Assembly (NCBI GenBank): GCA_001949185.1
Contig: BDGG01000020.1
Location: 1 to 58,932 of the forward strand
Reading direction: 5' to 3'
Source: Ramazzottius varieornatus
Taxonomy: Eukaryota > Tardigrada > Eutardigrada > Parachela > Ramazzottiidae
Length of the DNA: 58,932 nt
The translations under genes were made by a program, and so were the position numbers. Each line of letters starts with the position of its first letter. Position 1 is the stretch's first letter. This document shows, piece by piece, positions 19,700 to 32,995 of this stretch. The notes beneath the pieces were generated by a model. The model did not search any database and had not been told where the DNA came from. It saw nothing but the letters and a program-made list of their open reading frames with translations.

Positions 19700-22600
19700 C
19701 TAGTACCGTCGACCATATGAGCCCCGTTGACCGTACCCAGCTTGATGTGGTGGTCGCACTGCTGTGCGAATGTCTGGTCCTCGTGGAACCGGAACCGACC
19801 GCGTCACGCTTCCCACGAGCTCTGAAAGAGGGACCTCACTGCATCATATCACCAAAGAGATAAATGAGAAGTAAACGAACCCTTCGTACCTTCATATTCT
19901 TCCCTCTCCTGCCGGTGGCTCATATCCAACGTCAAACGCATCATTTCCCGTCGTTCCTTATTCTCGTGCTCTTCTGTCGCTTTCCAATGTGACACGTAAT
20001 CGGCTTCTTCTGGCATTTCCATGAATCGAATATGCTACCATAGAAGGGGAAGAAGAGTTCGAATAGGGAACCACGAACCAAACATGAAAGCTTCGCAAAC
20101 AAACTCCGTAAGATATTTTCCCGAGTGGCGGAGGTATTCAGTGTAATAGACTGAAAACGTGCGCCACTTGAAGAAACGATTTTGACGAGCTTGTCTGCCA
20201 GTGTCCCAAAAAACTTTAGTCTTCGAAAAGCACTTCTTACGTGTTGTTTGGCGCCTTTCTTAGTCATGAGACCGACTCTGACCGTTGCCACGTCTTCATC
20301 TTCCGCTCCACCCGGTCCTTCTCTGTCCAATTGTTCCTTTACGGCACTCGGAATGGCAGACTTGAACATGGGCACTTTACTTTGTGCGTGCGTCTGGAAG
20401 CTTTCAGAAGCCAACTTCTCGAAGGCAGCCATGAAATCTATATCTTCCTGATTGAGCGGGTCCGGTTCTTTCTCTTCCGCAGGCAGATCAGGCTGCTCCA
20501 GGATGGTCAAGTCAGGTTCACTTCCGGTTCGACTGCTTGTCTCTGACGAGTCGTCTTCCCCTTCAGCTGTACTTCCCGCTGATTCTTCAACAGTCAGAGA
20601 CTTATTCAGCGAATCGATGTTGACTTTGGCCTTGCGTGAAACAAAAAAAGTTAGCGGCCAGTTAATTCCATGTCGATCAAGATTTTTATACTTGAAGCTT
20701 TTCCGTGAGTTTTTGCACAGCGCTTTCAGCTTCTTCCAGGCTTTTTGCCAGCTTGATATCCTTTCTAGCGTTCAGGATAGCGTCTTCGACAAGGTGTACG
20801 ATGGGCATGGGGAAGGGTGCTCGGTCGTTCCACACAGGGTCTTCGCGCTTGAGCCAGAAGTACCGCTGGAACAAGGCTAGAAAGCTGTCCAGCTTCTTCC
20901 TCGACAGCCCATGGTTGAAGTATCGACCGCAGGTGTTGAGGAGTATACAGACGAGTCGAAGACGGAGGAGGTGCTGTGGAGGATCGAGGCTGGTCGGTAG
21001 ATCACCAACCCAACCGAAGAGGATCAGCGAGAAGAGCGTGTTGAAGATGACGCTGGAATCCACCAAGCGATACTGCAAAGTCACGGCCAAATGAAAAATC
21101 GAGAGTTCCAGGGTTCAATTCCCGTATCATCCAATTTTTTGAATTTCAAACTTTAGTCAGATTTAACATGGTGAATTTCCGGAGCACGACGTTTCGAACC
21201 TCAACAGTCAAACTTTTCACGTTCCAAAAACTAATTGTTTTGTTTTATTGAAATTTGTTTCAAAATTCCACATCTTCTTTCCGCTCACGTTGTACATTTC
21301 GCCAAGGTAGCGAACCATCGCCAGCCTCCGCTGGTTGTACTTCGCATTATTCAGTTCCAAATGCGTCCTGATGTCGTCGAGGACGTTATCGACTACGCGG
21401 ACTGCAACATCGTCTTGGTAATTCGCGAGACCAGCTAGGATGTTAGCTAGTGCGGAAATGCTGGCGTAGTTGATATTCCAGGCGGCTGTCAGGTACCGCA
21501 CGCCGTACTCGAAAACCTCCGGGTCGTCCCACGGAAGGCGACGTGCGAGACCCATCAAAGTATCAGTCTCTGTCAGCTCAGACTTGTTCAGGTCCTCCAG
21601 GAAAATCTTTCTAATGAACATCTGCATCGGCGTCCGAACCTTGATTATCTAGGAAAGAAAGTCGAAAGCGTCTTCCTAGTTTCGGCAATCCTGGATGTCG
21701 AGTGGCGCACACGTTTAGTCAATAATCATGAAAAAGTGCGCCACTCAGGATGATATTTTTGTCTTTCCTGGATGGATTCTTGTATTTTTGTCTTCGATAT
21801 TTTTCGTATTTCAGGCTTATCCAACTACCTTATTTGACGCGGTTCTTCGGCCGGCAGTTTCCGGTGTACAGCACGACAAGTACGCGTTCTCGATCATGTA
21901 CTCTATTCTGGCGTCAAACAATCTCAGCGCCTTCCTTCTCAGCAGTTCGTCCAGCAGGACGATCATTCTCGGGTGCGAGTCGGTCGACCAGTACAGGAAC
22001 CTACCAGCCGACTCCAGCAGCGTACAAGCCATTTCGACGTTATGATGCTTGAAGTTGTTCAGCAGAATCTTCAGGCAGACTAGGCACTGTGCGCGTGGGA
22101 ATACTCCGAACTTTGTGAGTTCAGCCATGAAACGGACGTTGCGTAGCTTGGACTCTAACCTAAGAGGGTCTTGACGGCGAACCAACCACCTAGCAAAATT
22201 CCCGAAAATCGGTTCATTCCAAAGTCGGCATAGATGACATATACATGTAAACCGGAAATAATTTAAAGGGGATTAGGAAAAACGAGAAAAAATAAAATAA
22301 CTGAATAAAATCCTCACCGGAACTGGCGTCGAATGGCATCGGAGAGTTCAGTCCCCACATCAGGCATTACCGGGTTCAGAATGGCCACAAGGCGGGAATA
22401 GAGGGGGAGGAGGTCGGCTCGGGTACGCGGAACATTATACAGAGCTTGGACGAGCTTCTTTCGGTAGTGGCGCCGGTTCAGGTTGGTGGTGAAATCGACC
22501 GCCAGCTGTAAAGAAGACCACCGTTAACAGAAGGTAGGACATTCAGAGAGCCAGAGACCACAAGAACCAAGAGGCCGATATGGGTCTTATCAGAATGATC

Positions 22601-25084
22601 ATGCAGTGCAGAAGCACGGTAAGCGTCGCTCACCTTGTCCACGGCTTCCTTCGAGCTAACTTTCAGCAAACTCGCCAGGAACGCATCAAGTATTTGCCTC
22701 ATCACCGATGTAACTGACTCTTGATCATCTTCGACCAGCACTGCCGGTTCGTCCTCGCCGTCTTCGTTCCCTTCGTACAGCGTATCCAGCAAGTCCGCCA
22801 TTTCTTTGCCTACAACATACTATAGTCACCTCTCCTTCTTGACAACCCACCATAAAAAACATAACCAGACCATCCCTGTACGAGTACCTTTGCTTTTAAT
22901 GACGGGCTTCTTCAATAGCGGTTTCTTTCTCTCCACCACTCTTTCCTTCTCTTTCGATGGCGTCTCCGTGCTGGTTGGAACAGGAGCGGGCTGAACGGGT
23001 TCGTCGAGGTCTTCAGGTTGAATAGACTGGTTGGTGTCTTCAGACGAGTCATCCGCCTCCAGAGCGGCATCGAGGAGAGCGAGAGTATCTTCGGTTGTCT
23101 GGATTTGTGAGGTACTTTCGGTGGCCTCCTTCAGGCTGTCCTTGTAGGCCATGCTGGGCATCGTGGCTTTCAGGTCGGGAAGGTTCTCGTAGAAGTCCCG
23201 GTCGTCTTCGTCGTTCCATACTGGTGCCAAACCCGCTCGATCACCTAGCGAATCAACATCATTACTGCAGGTTCAAGCAAAGCGAGCGCGGCAAACAAAC
23301 TAGAACAGATTGATTTTTTTTCCAACCGACAACACTGAAAACGTGAGCCACGAGCTGTCTGCTTCTACCGCAGTTCTGGCTATTGCACTGACTGTGCGCC
23401 ACCACATATCAAGGATACGCATTCCGCCTGACCTCAGTCCTGGAACGGAATTCAGAATTTCGCTGCGCGCCTATTTTCCGTTCCCCAAAATCGCCAGACC
23501 AAAGATCGAATTTCCGAAACTGCAGTATAGAAGGCGAAAAACCAGTTAGGAGCGGAAAACGGAATGCGTATCCTTACCACATACCACACCGGTGGCTAAC
23601 TCAACAACCGCAATTTGGGATGGCTAACCCAATAACCGCTCCCTCGTACTTCGGCAAATAAACTCGACCGGAACGTTTGCCCAGGTGGCGCATGCGTTCA
23701 CCCAATATCGCAAAAGTTTGCGCCACTTCGGGAAATGATCTGGTTAAGTTTGTTTGACGGGCTCGCAAATTAGGTTTTCCAGAAAGACTGACTTACCGAA
23801 ATCTACGGTGAGTATTTCGATGGTCTCTCGTACGTCTTCGACTTCCGCCTTGGGTTTCAGCACCGGCATGTCCTTGTTCAGACTATCCGCGAGACCCTGT
23901 AAATTTGTGTGGAGCTTGGTGAAGGTGGCGACATGCTCTTCGTACTTGTCCAGCTTTTCCTGGGGTACTTCGCCCCGACTGGTGAGAAGACGGTGGTGAG
24001 CTTGTTCGAGGTCGCGCAGTCGTTGATTCTCCATCTCGACCTGCTTGACTAACGTGTCGAAGTACTTACTGAACAACCCACGGAAAGAAGTCTGCATGTC
24101 GGCGGAAAGTACCGAGGTGAAAGCTGGTGGAAGGTTAGTGGAAGCTTCGTGTTGTAAAGCCAACTGATGAATTTTCTTCGGATGAATTCCTGTAAAAAAA
24201 TCCGGGAAATACGACTCAAAAAGAAAAATGGAATCAAAGGGGATATATTACCCATGAATTCGAACGCGAAATTCTTGGCAAAGTTATTGATCAAAGCAAA
24301 GAGCGCGCGATCTTCTCGGTCGGAGTCAAAGAGAATCTGAAGAGTCCCGAAGAGGAGCTGTAAGGCAGGTTTGGACGGAAGAAGGCTCAGCAAGATCTGT
24401 TCGGGGAAGAGTTTCAAATCGACCCGCAGTTTAGAGGGATTGGTGAACGGATCGCCTTTCTGGGACGGCAGAACGCGCTTCCATGAATCCAGCATTGCAC
24501 TGGAGAATTCGGAGTACCGACGATGGAACAGTGTGCTGACGTCCAGAGCGGTCTGGACATCGGACAGCTTTAGTTTAGCTTCCGCGATGGCCTGTGTCGC
24601 TTCTGACACGTATCGCGTCAAGTTTAAACCTGCGAATCCCTGACGTGATTTCGTACGTTACGCACTCATGTTACAATATTACGTTACAGTATCACTTTTA
24701 GCTCCCCGCGAAAATGCACTTAAATTGACCCAACGGGTTGATTGGTACTGTTGATTGAACCAACTTACCTTGGAAATCTTTTTCCAGCGTTTCCTTCTGC
24801 GATTCCGACAGAACCTTCAGCTTCTTGATGTAGCTCGTGCAGGTTTTTAACTTGGAATCAAGCTTGCTGTAAAATTCTTCTTCGGGATATTCCACGGTGC
24901 GGTTGAGCTCGCGTTCACGCTCTTTGGTTAGCAGTGACAGGCTCAAAGTTGCGCAGTAGTCATGCACCTTCTTTCTACCCACTTCGTGCTCCGCCGACTC
25001 GGGGTTGGATGCTGCATCGTCGGTAGACAACGCAGAGATGGTTGCAGCTTCGGAAAACACGGATACCGTTGAGTTTTCTTCCAT
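19700..25084 (-). CDS. UPF2: Regulator of nonsense transcripts 2 (UPF2)
   Basis: Scaffold of nonsense-mediated mRNA decay that bridges UPF1 and UPF3 at exon junctions. Twelve exons, all phase-consistent: 24769-25084, 24252-24629, 23797-24189, 22888-23244, 22634-22809, 22318-22505, 21829-22189, 21289-21648, 20692-21072, 20241-20630, 19890-20034 and 19700-19821, giving 1188 residues. MIF4G-1 is in exons 2-3 (GLNLTRYVSEATQAIAEAKL..., STLFHRRYSEFSSAMLDSW); MIF4G-2 follows DEDDRDFYENLPDLK; MIF4G-3 is in exons 6-9 (VRFMAELTKFGVFP, LARRLPWDDPEVFEYGVRYL, YRLVDSSVIFNTLFSLILFG). The C-terminus has the UPF1-binding segment (MMRLTLDMSHRQEREEYE) and a basic RG-rich tail. The exon-10 acceptor (CACGCAAG) is weak, so its exact start may shift. 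Introns 3, 7 and 10 carry hairpin elements. Confidence 0.95.
20111..20182. repeat. Intronic palindromic hairpin element, copy 10
   Basis: TTTTCCCGAGTGGCGGAG / AAAACGTGCGCCACTTGAAG arms in UPF2 intron 10 (20035-20240). Confidence 0.6.
21688..21755. repeat. Intronic palindromic hairpin element, copy 11
   Basis: GTCGAGTGGCGCACACG / AAAGTGCGCCACTCAGGATG arms around AGTCAATAATCATG, in UPF2 intron 7 (21649-21828). Confidence 0.65.
23661..23750. repeat. Intronic palindromic hairpin element, copy 12
   Basis: GTTTGCCCAGGTGGCGCATG / GTTTGCGCCACTTCGGGAAA arms with the GATCTGG outer signature, in UPF2 intron 3 (23245-23796). The same intron has a half-arm remnant at about 23330-23400 (GAAAACGTGAGCCAC, GTGCGCCACCAC). 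Confidence 0.65.
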
Positions 25085-25765
25085 CGCAACGGTCCCTTCT
25101 GCAAAACAAAATCACAAGATCAATCATCCGAACTGAAATACAAATTCAACACTTTCACAACAGCACTTACCTCCACGTCGCTCGTAATGTCGGAGGTGCA
25201 ATGCAATACGCTGGGTATAACGAATCCACCAAGAGGAGAGATATGGAATATTGAAACTTCATGAGGAAAAGATTGAGTCATTGAGAAATGAGGAATTCGG
25301 AATTAAATTCCAACAAAATCCAAAATACTTATATGGTACAAAAAGCACAAATCACCTTGTCGCGACCGGACGTTCTTATCAGAGTGACCTGTTTTTCTAC
25401 TTGACTAACTGGATGGAATGTGTAGTTGGCCAGTAACCTTCGCCACGCTGTCTACTGTCACCTGTCATGGTGAGCCGAGGTGACAGTTTCGAATAGGGGC
25501 GGTACAGTGTCTGTGACGACAGCGTTTGAGATCCGCATTTGAAAATTGCAAAAAAATCGCATTTCTGAATTCTGAATGGAGTTTTCGTTTGTTGTTGTCC
25601 CACAAAATGCTTCGTGTAGTACTCTCTGCGATCTTCTTGTCCGATTCAAAAGATTAGCCAGTGGTCAAGTTCGATGGTAATCGCGCCAGTTTGATTCGAC
25701 TGCATCCGGATCAACGCCGCATTCTCCTTTTGTTGTGTCTGACGAAGGGGATTTGATATCAAGTC
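25085..25765. promoter_or_regulatory. Shared divergent promoter region of UPF2 and PATL1
   Basis: 681 bp separate the two start codons, which face away from each other. No other exon is seen here. Both 5' UTRs and both promoters must fit in this interval. Confidence 0.6.
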
Positions 25766-28700
25766 ATGGCTGAAGACGAGGACAGCTTCTTCGGATTCGA
25801 CACTCGACTACCAGTGAGCGGCGTCTTCGTTTCATCTCTGAGTATTGTACTAGGTTGTTCTAACTTCAGGAAGATCGAAGCAAAGGACCTCCGATGAACC
25901 AGCCGGAAAGGGACAGCGCTGCAAGAGGTCCCTTCGCTACGACGCAGTTCGGCCAAATGTCGCTGCACGATCAACCTCCCTCGAACGCTCATCGTTTGTT
26001 CACTCCTGGAGAGCTGACAGCCACCGGTAAACATCCTTCTATCTTTCCCACACTGGGTAGGTGTACAAAATATGTTTCATTCAGATGGCTGGCCGAATAT
26101 ACCGTTGGACTTGAACAAGATCAACCCACGAGAAATCTTCGATGTGCCTCGTCGCGCTTCGCAAGGACAGTCTCGCTCCGATAGCTCAGCGGCCTTCTTC
26201 GGAGATCGCGGAAATGCACCGGGAGGGATATTTCATGATCGAGAAGAGAGCTGGCCCGGCGTAAAAACACCGGAATTCTTCCTGGACAAAGAAGAGGAAG
26301 AAGAGGTAAATAATTAGACTGAGTTATCATTCCTTACTTTTGACTTAAACTTGTCGCTTGATTGCTTTGTCGCTCATTTCCGATGTGTTGTTTTATATTT
26401 TCATTCTTCAGAGACTTCCGATGGATTTGTCCAGGTTGATCGATGAGGACTCTTTCAACTCGATGCAGAGTCGCCAGGATTTCTTCGATGAATTTACCAA
26501 GGTAAGGCGGACATACGGTTTGCATCAGGGTTTTTCTCCTTCTTGCCTAGTTCATGATTCCACCAGAGTTCGTTTCCTTTTTCCAGCAAACCTACCAGCC
26601 TTACCAGCCACGAGCCATCGACTCAGCTGATTCACCCTGGACTTCCAGCTCGCTTTCCGTTCTGGGAAAAGACAAGACGTGGGATTCGTCCTCGGAGACT
26701 TCCTCGTACACCCCGTTGGGCCAAGACCTTACCCTTCGGTCCACGTCAGAAACCCAAGTTCCTCATCAACAGGTGCCTTCTTCACCGTCAACAGCCCCAG
26801 CAGGTCGCAAAGCCATGACCCTGGAAGACCTGGAGCGTATGCTGATACCCCAACAGCCCAACCAAGAAGAAGGCGTGAACAACAGCGAGGAACGTCAGTC
26901 AGGTGGAATTTTGCAGGGGATGCAGAACCCACGAGTCGGTGGACCATTTCCTCCTCTGGTAAGAATTTTAGTCTGTTTTAGGCTGAACTCGCGCACGGCA
27001 TCATTGTCGAGCTTCGATGTACTGTATCAACATAACTACTGTGGCGTTCGCTGCCGTCATGATGTCATGCGATAGTGTTATATATGCTGGAAAAATTGAG
27101 TTTTGGCATAGGTGGGCGGTCCCTGCGCTTGTCGCACGGCTGCTGTGTGGAGTTTGCTGCTTGCTTGACCAACGGTCATTTTTGCTTTCAGGTTATGCCA
27201 ACGCCGATTCGTCACGAACCGGATACGGACTTGCGCACCCGACATCCAGTGGACCCTGCTGCGCGAGCTGGTCCTCCTGGTCAGCCCAATTTCACCAGCC
27301 TGTACCCACTCAATCCTGGTCAGCAGCCCTTCCCAGTCTTTCCTCCTGGTATGCGTCCACCCCAGATGCATCCGCAATCTCAGCAAGGAATGCTCCCGAA
27401 CTTGATGCGTCTGCCCAACGGCCAGCTCATTTCACTGCAGCCACAACACCATCAACAGCAGGACTTCCGTCGACCAAACGGTATGCCCATGCAACGAGGG
27501 CAGTTTCCGCAGCAGTTCCGTCCTCAGCAAAGGTATTCACTTCCTTCTTGATTCATCTGGGAGAACTGCTTTCTGACCTTCCTTACTTTCTCTTTACAGG
27601 CCAGGTTTTTTTCTTCCGCCACATGGAATGATGCAGCACCACCAAGGACCAAGCCGCTTCATGCAAAGTCGAGAGTTCGTGAACCGCCAGTACGTCCCGG
27701 ACTTTGGCGGCCAGTTTGACGACGAAGATGAATGCACCGGGTGGATGACGGAAAGGGAGAAGGACTGGGTCATCAAAATCCAACAGCAGCAGATCAAGAC
27801 GGAGAACCCTTACATGGACGACTACTACTTCTACGTAAGTTGATTTTCCGTCCTCGTCAGAATATCTCTCTTACGTTCTGAAGTTCCAGGTGACGAATTT
27901 GAAGAAGATGGCAAAAGAAGGTCGAGGTGGAGCAAGCGAGCTATCTGAGCTGGACTTCATCGTGCCAGCAAGGATGGCTGCGGAACCGAAAGAAGAACGT
28001 TCAACTATGAGTAGGAAGATTTTCCATAATTTTCAGCAAGTGCTCTGTTGTGGTTATTTTGTTCTTGTTGCAGATCATTTCGAAGGCTCCTTGGGCAAGG
28101 TCTGCATCTCTTCAGTGTTTAATCCAAGGAAGACAGTGGACGTGGAGGCTTTCAACATCGCCAAGAACCGAGCTCCGCCGTCCAACCAGAAGCGGAAGTG
28201 GTTCGTCGACCCACTTCAGAAGGAGAAGGGCTTCTCCAAAAGCCTCCTTCTGAGTATCGAAGAGGTATAGCAGTTCCGCTATGTTGAATGAGTGTTCTGA
28301 CCTTGCTTTTGATTTCCAGTTGTACAAACTCATCTTGGAACTGCAAGATTTTAACCGAGAAGTGGCTGCCCTTCCTGAACAACAGCGGTAATTTATTACT
28401 TACATTGGCGTCTGTTTTTTTAAGCTGACATACCACCGAAGGGCTCAGCATGAATACTGCACTTTTGGTTTGCGTTTTTCTTTCGAAAAATTTGGAATCC
28501 AAAGAGCCAATCTCGTCCAGATTCGGTCCACGATGTGGCGCAAGGTTCCAGCTAGTTACGCAGAAGACGTGCGCCCCTTGACAAAACAGTTTTGCCGAGC
28601 TGGTTTGGCGAGCTTTGAATTTGATATTATGACATCTTGTTTTTGTTTACAGAGAACAGTCGGTCGAAAGGAGACGCAATATTATCAACTTGATGTTCGA

Positions 28701-29752
28701 CAAGCTCATTCAAGGGACCACACCCGACGTCCGCGTCCGTAACTTCTGTGATACCATGAAGATTCGCAAAGGACGCGAGCTCCTTCGACGAGTCCTTCCC
28801 GTTCTTTTCAAGGTACCCTTTCCGTTTCAATTCGTCTCTTTTATTACTCTTTCGAGATACCTTTTCTGTGTTGTGTTTACTTGTTTGATGGGGTGATTCT
28901 GAAGGTTTTTCTTGGTTGCAGGAACAAGTCTTGATCCTGACGGGGTATTGCGTACGCGCTTTGCCCATTTTGCTGGATATTCCGGCAGAGAGAATGGAGG
29001 TGAGCTGTCAGAGTTCTACTGTCACGTTCGTACACTATTTCAGACTGATCCGTTTTCTTTTCAGGGCTTTGAACGTTGCCTGATCCCAGTGGCCGACAGC
29101 ATGAAGTCTTGTACCTTCAGAAAGCTAGTGGAGATGATCGCCCCCATCGTCGAAGCCAAGCTGAACCTGCTCAACACCGCTTACACCGGCCAGTCTTTGC
29201 TGACCCATGCCGTTAAGAACGAGGTACGAAACTAGATCCGGAAGTTGTACCTGCAGCTTCTTATCAGACTCATTGTTCCCCGCTGGTGTGTCGGAAGTAG
29301 GTTCTCGAGTAATTTGGCTTATTATTGTAGTTCGCCCTGAGTTTCCTGAGTTTGTTTGTCAAGCGAGCCGAAGAATGCTACGATACAGAGTACGAAGCTT
29401 TGTCTGAGGACGACAAAGAAAAATGGTAACAGTTGTCGTTAGAATTGCTTATTCTTGAAGTTCTTGAAGGAAAAGTTCTGTTTGAGATGTTTGCCCAATT
29501 CTCAATCCAGAATTTGGAGCACAGAGTGAACGTTCTTAGTGGTTCATCTGGTGGAGCAGTGTATAAGCTTTTAGTTTTTTCTGCAGGACTCTCTTCGTCA
29601 CCTACATTTTCATGTCGTTAGCGAAAACGTCAGCTGATGATGTGGCCACAGTGGAAGATGTCGGTATTCGGGATGCCATGTGCAGCCACTTCTCTCGCTT
29701 TCCTTTTCCCGCTGATTCTGTCTCGTCATGCAAGGAGAAATTGTCCAAGTGA
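25766..29752 (+). CDS. PATL1: PAT1 homologue, decapping activator (PATL1)
   Basis: Activator of mRNA decapping that links the deadenylated 3' end (LSM1-7, CCR4-NOT) to DCP2 in P-bodies. Fifteen exons: 25766-25813, 25870-26026, 26085-26305, 26412-26501, 26587-26958, 27192-27532, 27600-27834, 27890-28010, 28074-28264, 28320-28387, 28653-28812, 28922-28999, 29065-29223, 29331-29425 and 29587-29752; 833 residues. The N-terminus is acidic (MAEDEDSFFGFDTRLP). The middle is rich in Pro, Gln and Met. It is followed by the conserved MTEREKDWVIKIQQQQIKTE...PYMDDYYFYVTNLKK block and, at the C-terminus, the helical Pat1-C domain (GKVCISSVFNPRKTVDVE, RNIINLMFDKLIQGTTPDVR, GRELLRRVLPVLFKEQVLIL, AVKNEFALSFLSLFVKRAEE). 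All junctions keep phase. Intron 10 contains a hairpin element. Confidence 0.95.
28511..28600. repeat. Intronic palindromic hairpin element, copy 13
   Basis: CGATGTGGCGCAAGGTTCC / GACGTGCGCCCCTTGACAAA arms in PATL1 intron 10 (28388-28652). Confidence 0.55.
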
Positions 29753-30505
29753 GGCCGCTGGGGTGAGGAACCGAAGCCGCGAGCCGGGGAGAATATGCAG
29801 ACGCTTTATTTTGTGCTGTTACTGTAGATGGGAAAATACAAGTCAAAATATTCGCCTTTTGTTTCTTTATTACGTTTAGAGGAAAATTGACCTGTCGTCA
29901 GTCATGAATAGGAATATAAATGGAGGTCTTTGTTACTTATAATTCTTCATTTTGCTTAGATTTTTAAGAGGAGGTCGCTACATTGATGTTAGACCGTGCC
30001 TCCCTTACTTTTCTAAACTTGGTGATGGTTTCATGTTTTCACCTTTTGTTCTTTGTTATCTTTCTTTTGTGCAGACTCTCCTAATAGTGGACAGAACGTA
30101 GAGAAACATGTTTTTAACGTACGATGTGGGTGTTGAGAAAATTCGCGTTTGTCTGAAGAGAAGTTTGATAAAAGAAGTGATAAAAGTGATACAAGGAAAT
30201 AAAAGTGGAGAAATAACCACCTTCTTGGCACAGCCCTGTCCGTAACGTCAAACTCACAGCTCAGGCATGGATCTGTTTGTGCGCAGGCGAATGCACCCAA
30301 GTTCTGGTTATTTTCGCCGTAGTGGTCCGCATGCGCACAGCCGGATGTGCACAAGGTGTTTGACGTGGACGGATCCGACGACAGATCATTAAAATTATTT
30401 TGTCCAGAATATTTCGTCATCGTCTCTCCTCTTCGCTCGATTTCCTCGTGGTTATCTCGCCTGGTACGGCCTGTATTTTCGTAGACCAAACGTCCGGCTG
30501 CAACT
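29753..30505. other. Intergenic, PATL1 3' end to SerRS start
   Basis: Holds the PATL1 3' UTR and the SerRS promoter. The 198-codon minus-strand frame at 30031-30627 overlaps SerRS exon 1 antisense and shows no family features. Confidence 0.4.
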
Positions 30506-32995
30506 ATGGTTCTGGATATTGATCTGTTTCGCGAGGAGAAGGGAGGTAATCCGGAGATTATCCGCGATAGCCAGAAGAAGCGCTTCAAAGACTTGACGCT
30601 CGTCGATAAAGTTCTCGACGCGGACAAGCTGTGGAGAAAATGTAAGACTGTTCAAAGCCTACTGAATCTCTTGTGGAACTGACGGTATCATTATCTTGTG
30701 CAGGCCGATTCGAGGTTGACCAGTGGAATAAATGGAAACGAGCTGGCAGCAAGGAGATCGGTGAACGGATGAAACAGGTTGGTTCAGCTCTTTTGGTTCG
30801 CCGGGCTTAAAGACGTCGCGGTTTGGACTTGCACGTGAATCCGGTAGAACTTTTGTATTTTTGCTTTGCAGAAAAAGGAAGCAAAGGCGGATGAGGACGC
30901 CGATTTACCGGTTTCCCTCGCTGTCACTTTGGAAGGATTGACCAACGAGGCAATCAAGGTGTGCCCAGTTGATTGGTATATGCAAAAGTTGCCCATGACG
31001 TCATGCGTTGGTTGATATGACAAGCTCGAACTTTATTGCATTACAGAATTCTCTTGTTACAGGGTCTGACCGTTGCTCAGATCAAGACACTGGGCATACA
31101 GATCGACAAGACCATCGACTCCATCACGAAAAGATTAGAAGAGGTTGAAGAGAAGAGGAACGAGTCCTTGAGAGAGATCGGAAATCTTCTGCACGAAACT
31201 TGTGTGATCAGTAATGACGAGGTACGTTCTGTGCCCAAGAAGATGAATGTCGGCATGTTAGTTCGACATTAAGTTTTCCAGGATGAGAATGGAATCGAGA
31301 GGACATTCGGTAATATCGAGCAGCGCAAGAAATACTCCCATGTCGATTTGATCGTCATGATTGACGGTGCGGACTCGGAGCGTGGATCAGTCGTGGCTGG
31401 TGGTCGCGGATACTACCTCACCGGAGCTGCAGTCTTCCTTGAACAAGCCTTGATACAGCTAGCTCTTCGCATTCTAGATGGCAAAAACTACAAGCCGCTG
31501 TATACGCCGTTCTTCATGCGGAAAGAGATCATGCAGGAAGTGGCGCAACTTTCGCAGTTTGACGAAGAACTCTACAAAGTAAGCCAAGGGACAAAATTCT
31601 GAAATTAAACCAGTGATAAACCAGTGATGGCGATCAGCCCAACTGATGATAGTACTGAAACAGAAAAGGAGCTTTGGCAGATAAATCAGAGAATGACAGT
31701 ACTCATCGCTGCTTGTTGGTTTTTAGGTTGTCGGGAAAAGCAGCGAGAACAAGGACGACACCACCGTTGACGAAAAGTATCTCATTGCCACTTCCGAGCA
31801 ACCGATTGCCGCATTCCATCGTGATGAGTGGATAGCAGCCGATCAATTGCCCATCCGGTACGCTGGAATCTCGACGTGCTTCCGACAGGAAGTGGGGTCG
31901 CATGGACGAGATACCACCGGCATCTTCCGTGTCCACCAGTTTGAAAAGGTAAACACGGCAAGCAAAGCAAATCAATCTTGCGTCTCTAGACACTTTTACC
32001 TGAAGATTGTCCGGCTTTTAACAGGTCGAACAATTTTGCATCACTTCACCACACGACGGCGAATCGTGGAAACTGTTCGAAGAGATGGTGGGCAATGCTG
32101 AAGAGTTTTGCAAAGTTTTAGGCATACCTTACCGGATCGTCAACATTGTTTCCGGTAGCAATACTCTTCACAAGAATTTTACCTCAGTAGTCTCAGCCGA
32201 CGCAGAGTAGTCAAATTTTTTTGATTTTTCACCTTCAGGAGCACTGAATAATGCAGCTGCAAAGAAGTTTGACTTGGAAGCTTGGTTCCCCGGTAGTGGA
32301 GCTTTCCGCGAGCTGGTCTCGTGTTCCAACTGTACCGATTATCAGTCGAGAAGACTGGCTATTCGCTATGGACAGACAAAGAAGCTAAATGACAAGGTAA
32401 TTTGTCCACACGTTGTGCGGTTTGACAGAAAAACTTCCGAATTTTATCAAATGGGACACCGGCAAATGAATTCACCCAGATGGTTTCCCAAGTGGCGCAC
32501 GATCTCAGTCAGTAATAATGAAAACCTGCGCCGCTAAAGGCAAAGATCTGGCTGAATGATTTCGACGCCTCAGATGATTTGGGTGTTACCTGTTTCCCTC
32601 TCTTACTGAATTTCGGTGGTTGAGTTTGGCGGTGTGCTGTTTTATTGAGAATTCACCTGTAGCTTTGTAGGCCGAATATGTCCACATGCTGAACGCGACG
32701 ATGTGTGCAACCACACGTGTCATTTGCGCCATCCTGGAGAATTTCCAAGACGATACAGGAATCACTGTTCCGGAACCCCTTCGTCCCTGGATGCCAGAAA
32801 GTACGAAAAGATTTGTAGGTAGAGTGAGATGAATACAATGCTGTAACTTGATTGTTTACAGGATATCGAGAAAGGATTCCGTTCGTGAAAGCAGCGCCCA
32901 TCGACGAGATCGCTAAGAAGCAAGCAGGAACGAAAGTCAAGACCGCCATCACTGGCGGCAAGGAAACCGACAAGGGTTCAGGAGACAAAGCCTGA
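30506..32995 (+). CDS. SARS1: Cytosolic seryl-tRNA synthetase
   Basis: Charges serine onto tRNA-Ser and also onto tRNA-Sec, so it provides the precursor for selenocysteine. Ten exons: 30506-30641, 30704-30777, 30872-30958, 31063-31221, 31282-31578, 31727-31948, 32025-32154, 32239-32396, 32671-32800 and 32862-32995; 508 residues. The N-terminal coiled-coil arm spans exons 1-4 ([40 protein letters not shown]). The class II core follows: motif 2 at [20 protein letters not shown] and FRVHQFEK, the serine site in [18 protein letters not shown], and motif 3 at [17 protein letters not shown]. The lysine-rich C-terminal tail ([11 protein letters not shown]) is typical of the cytosolic animal enzyme. 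Donor 2 (GTTGGT) is unusual but phase-consistent. Intron 8 holds a hairpin element. Confidence 0.96.
32466..32556. repeat. Intronic palindromic hairpin element, copy 14
   Basis: ATTCACCCAGATGGTTTCCC AAGTGGCGCAC with partner arm CTGCGCCGCTAAAGG and outer ATCTGGCTGAAT, around CAGTCAGTAATAATGAAAA, in SerRS intron 8 (32397-32670). Confidence 0.7.

Noticed and set aside
23325-23405. An eighteenth hairpin element
   Set aside because: Only half-arms (GAAAACGTGAGCCAC, GTGCGCCACCAC) in the same orientation remain, with no pairing partner; treated as a remnant.
30031-30627. 198-codon open frame on the minus strand
   Set aside because: It overlaps SerRS exon 1 antisense, has mixed composition and no motif; best seen as a shadow.
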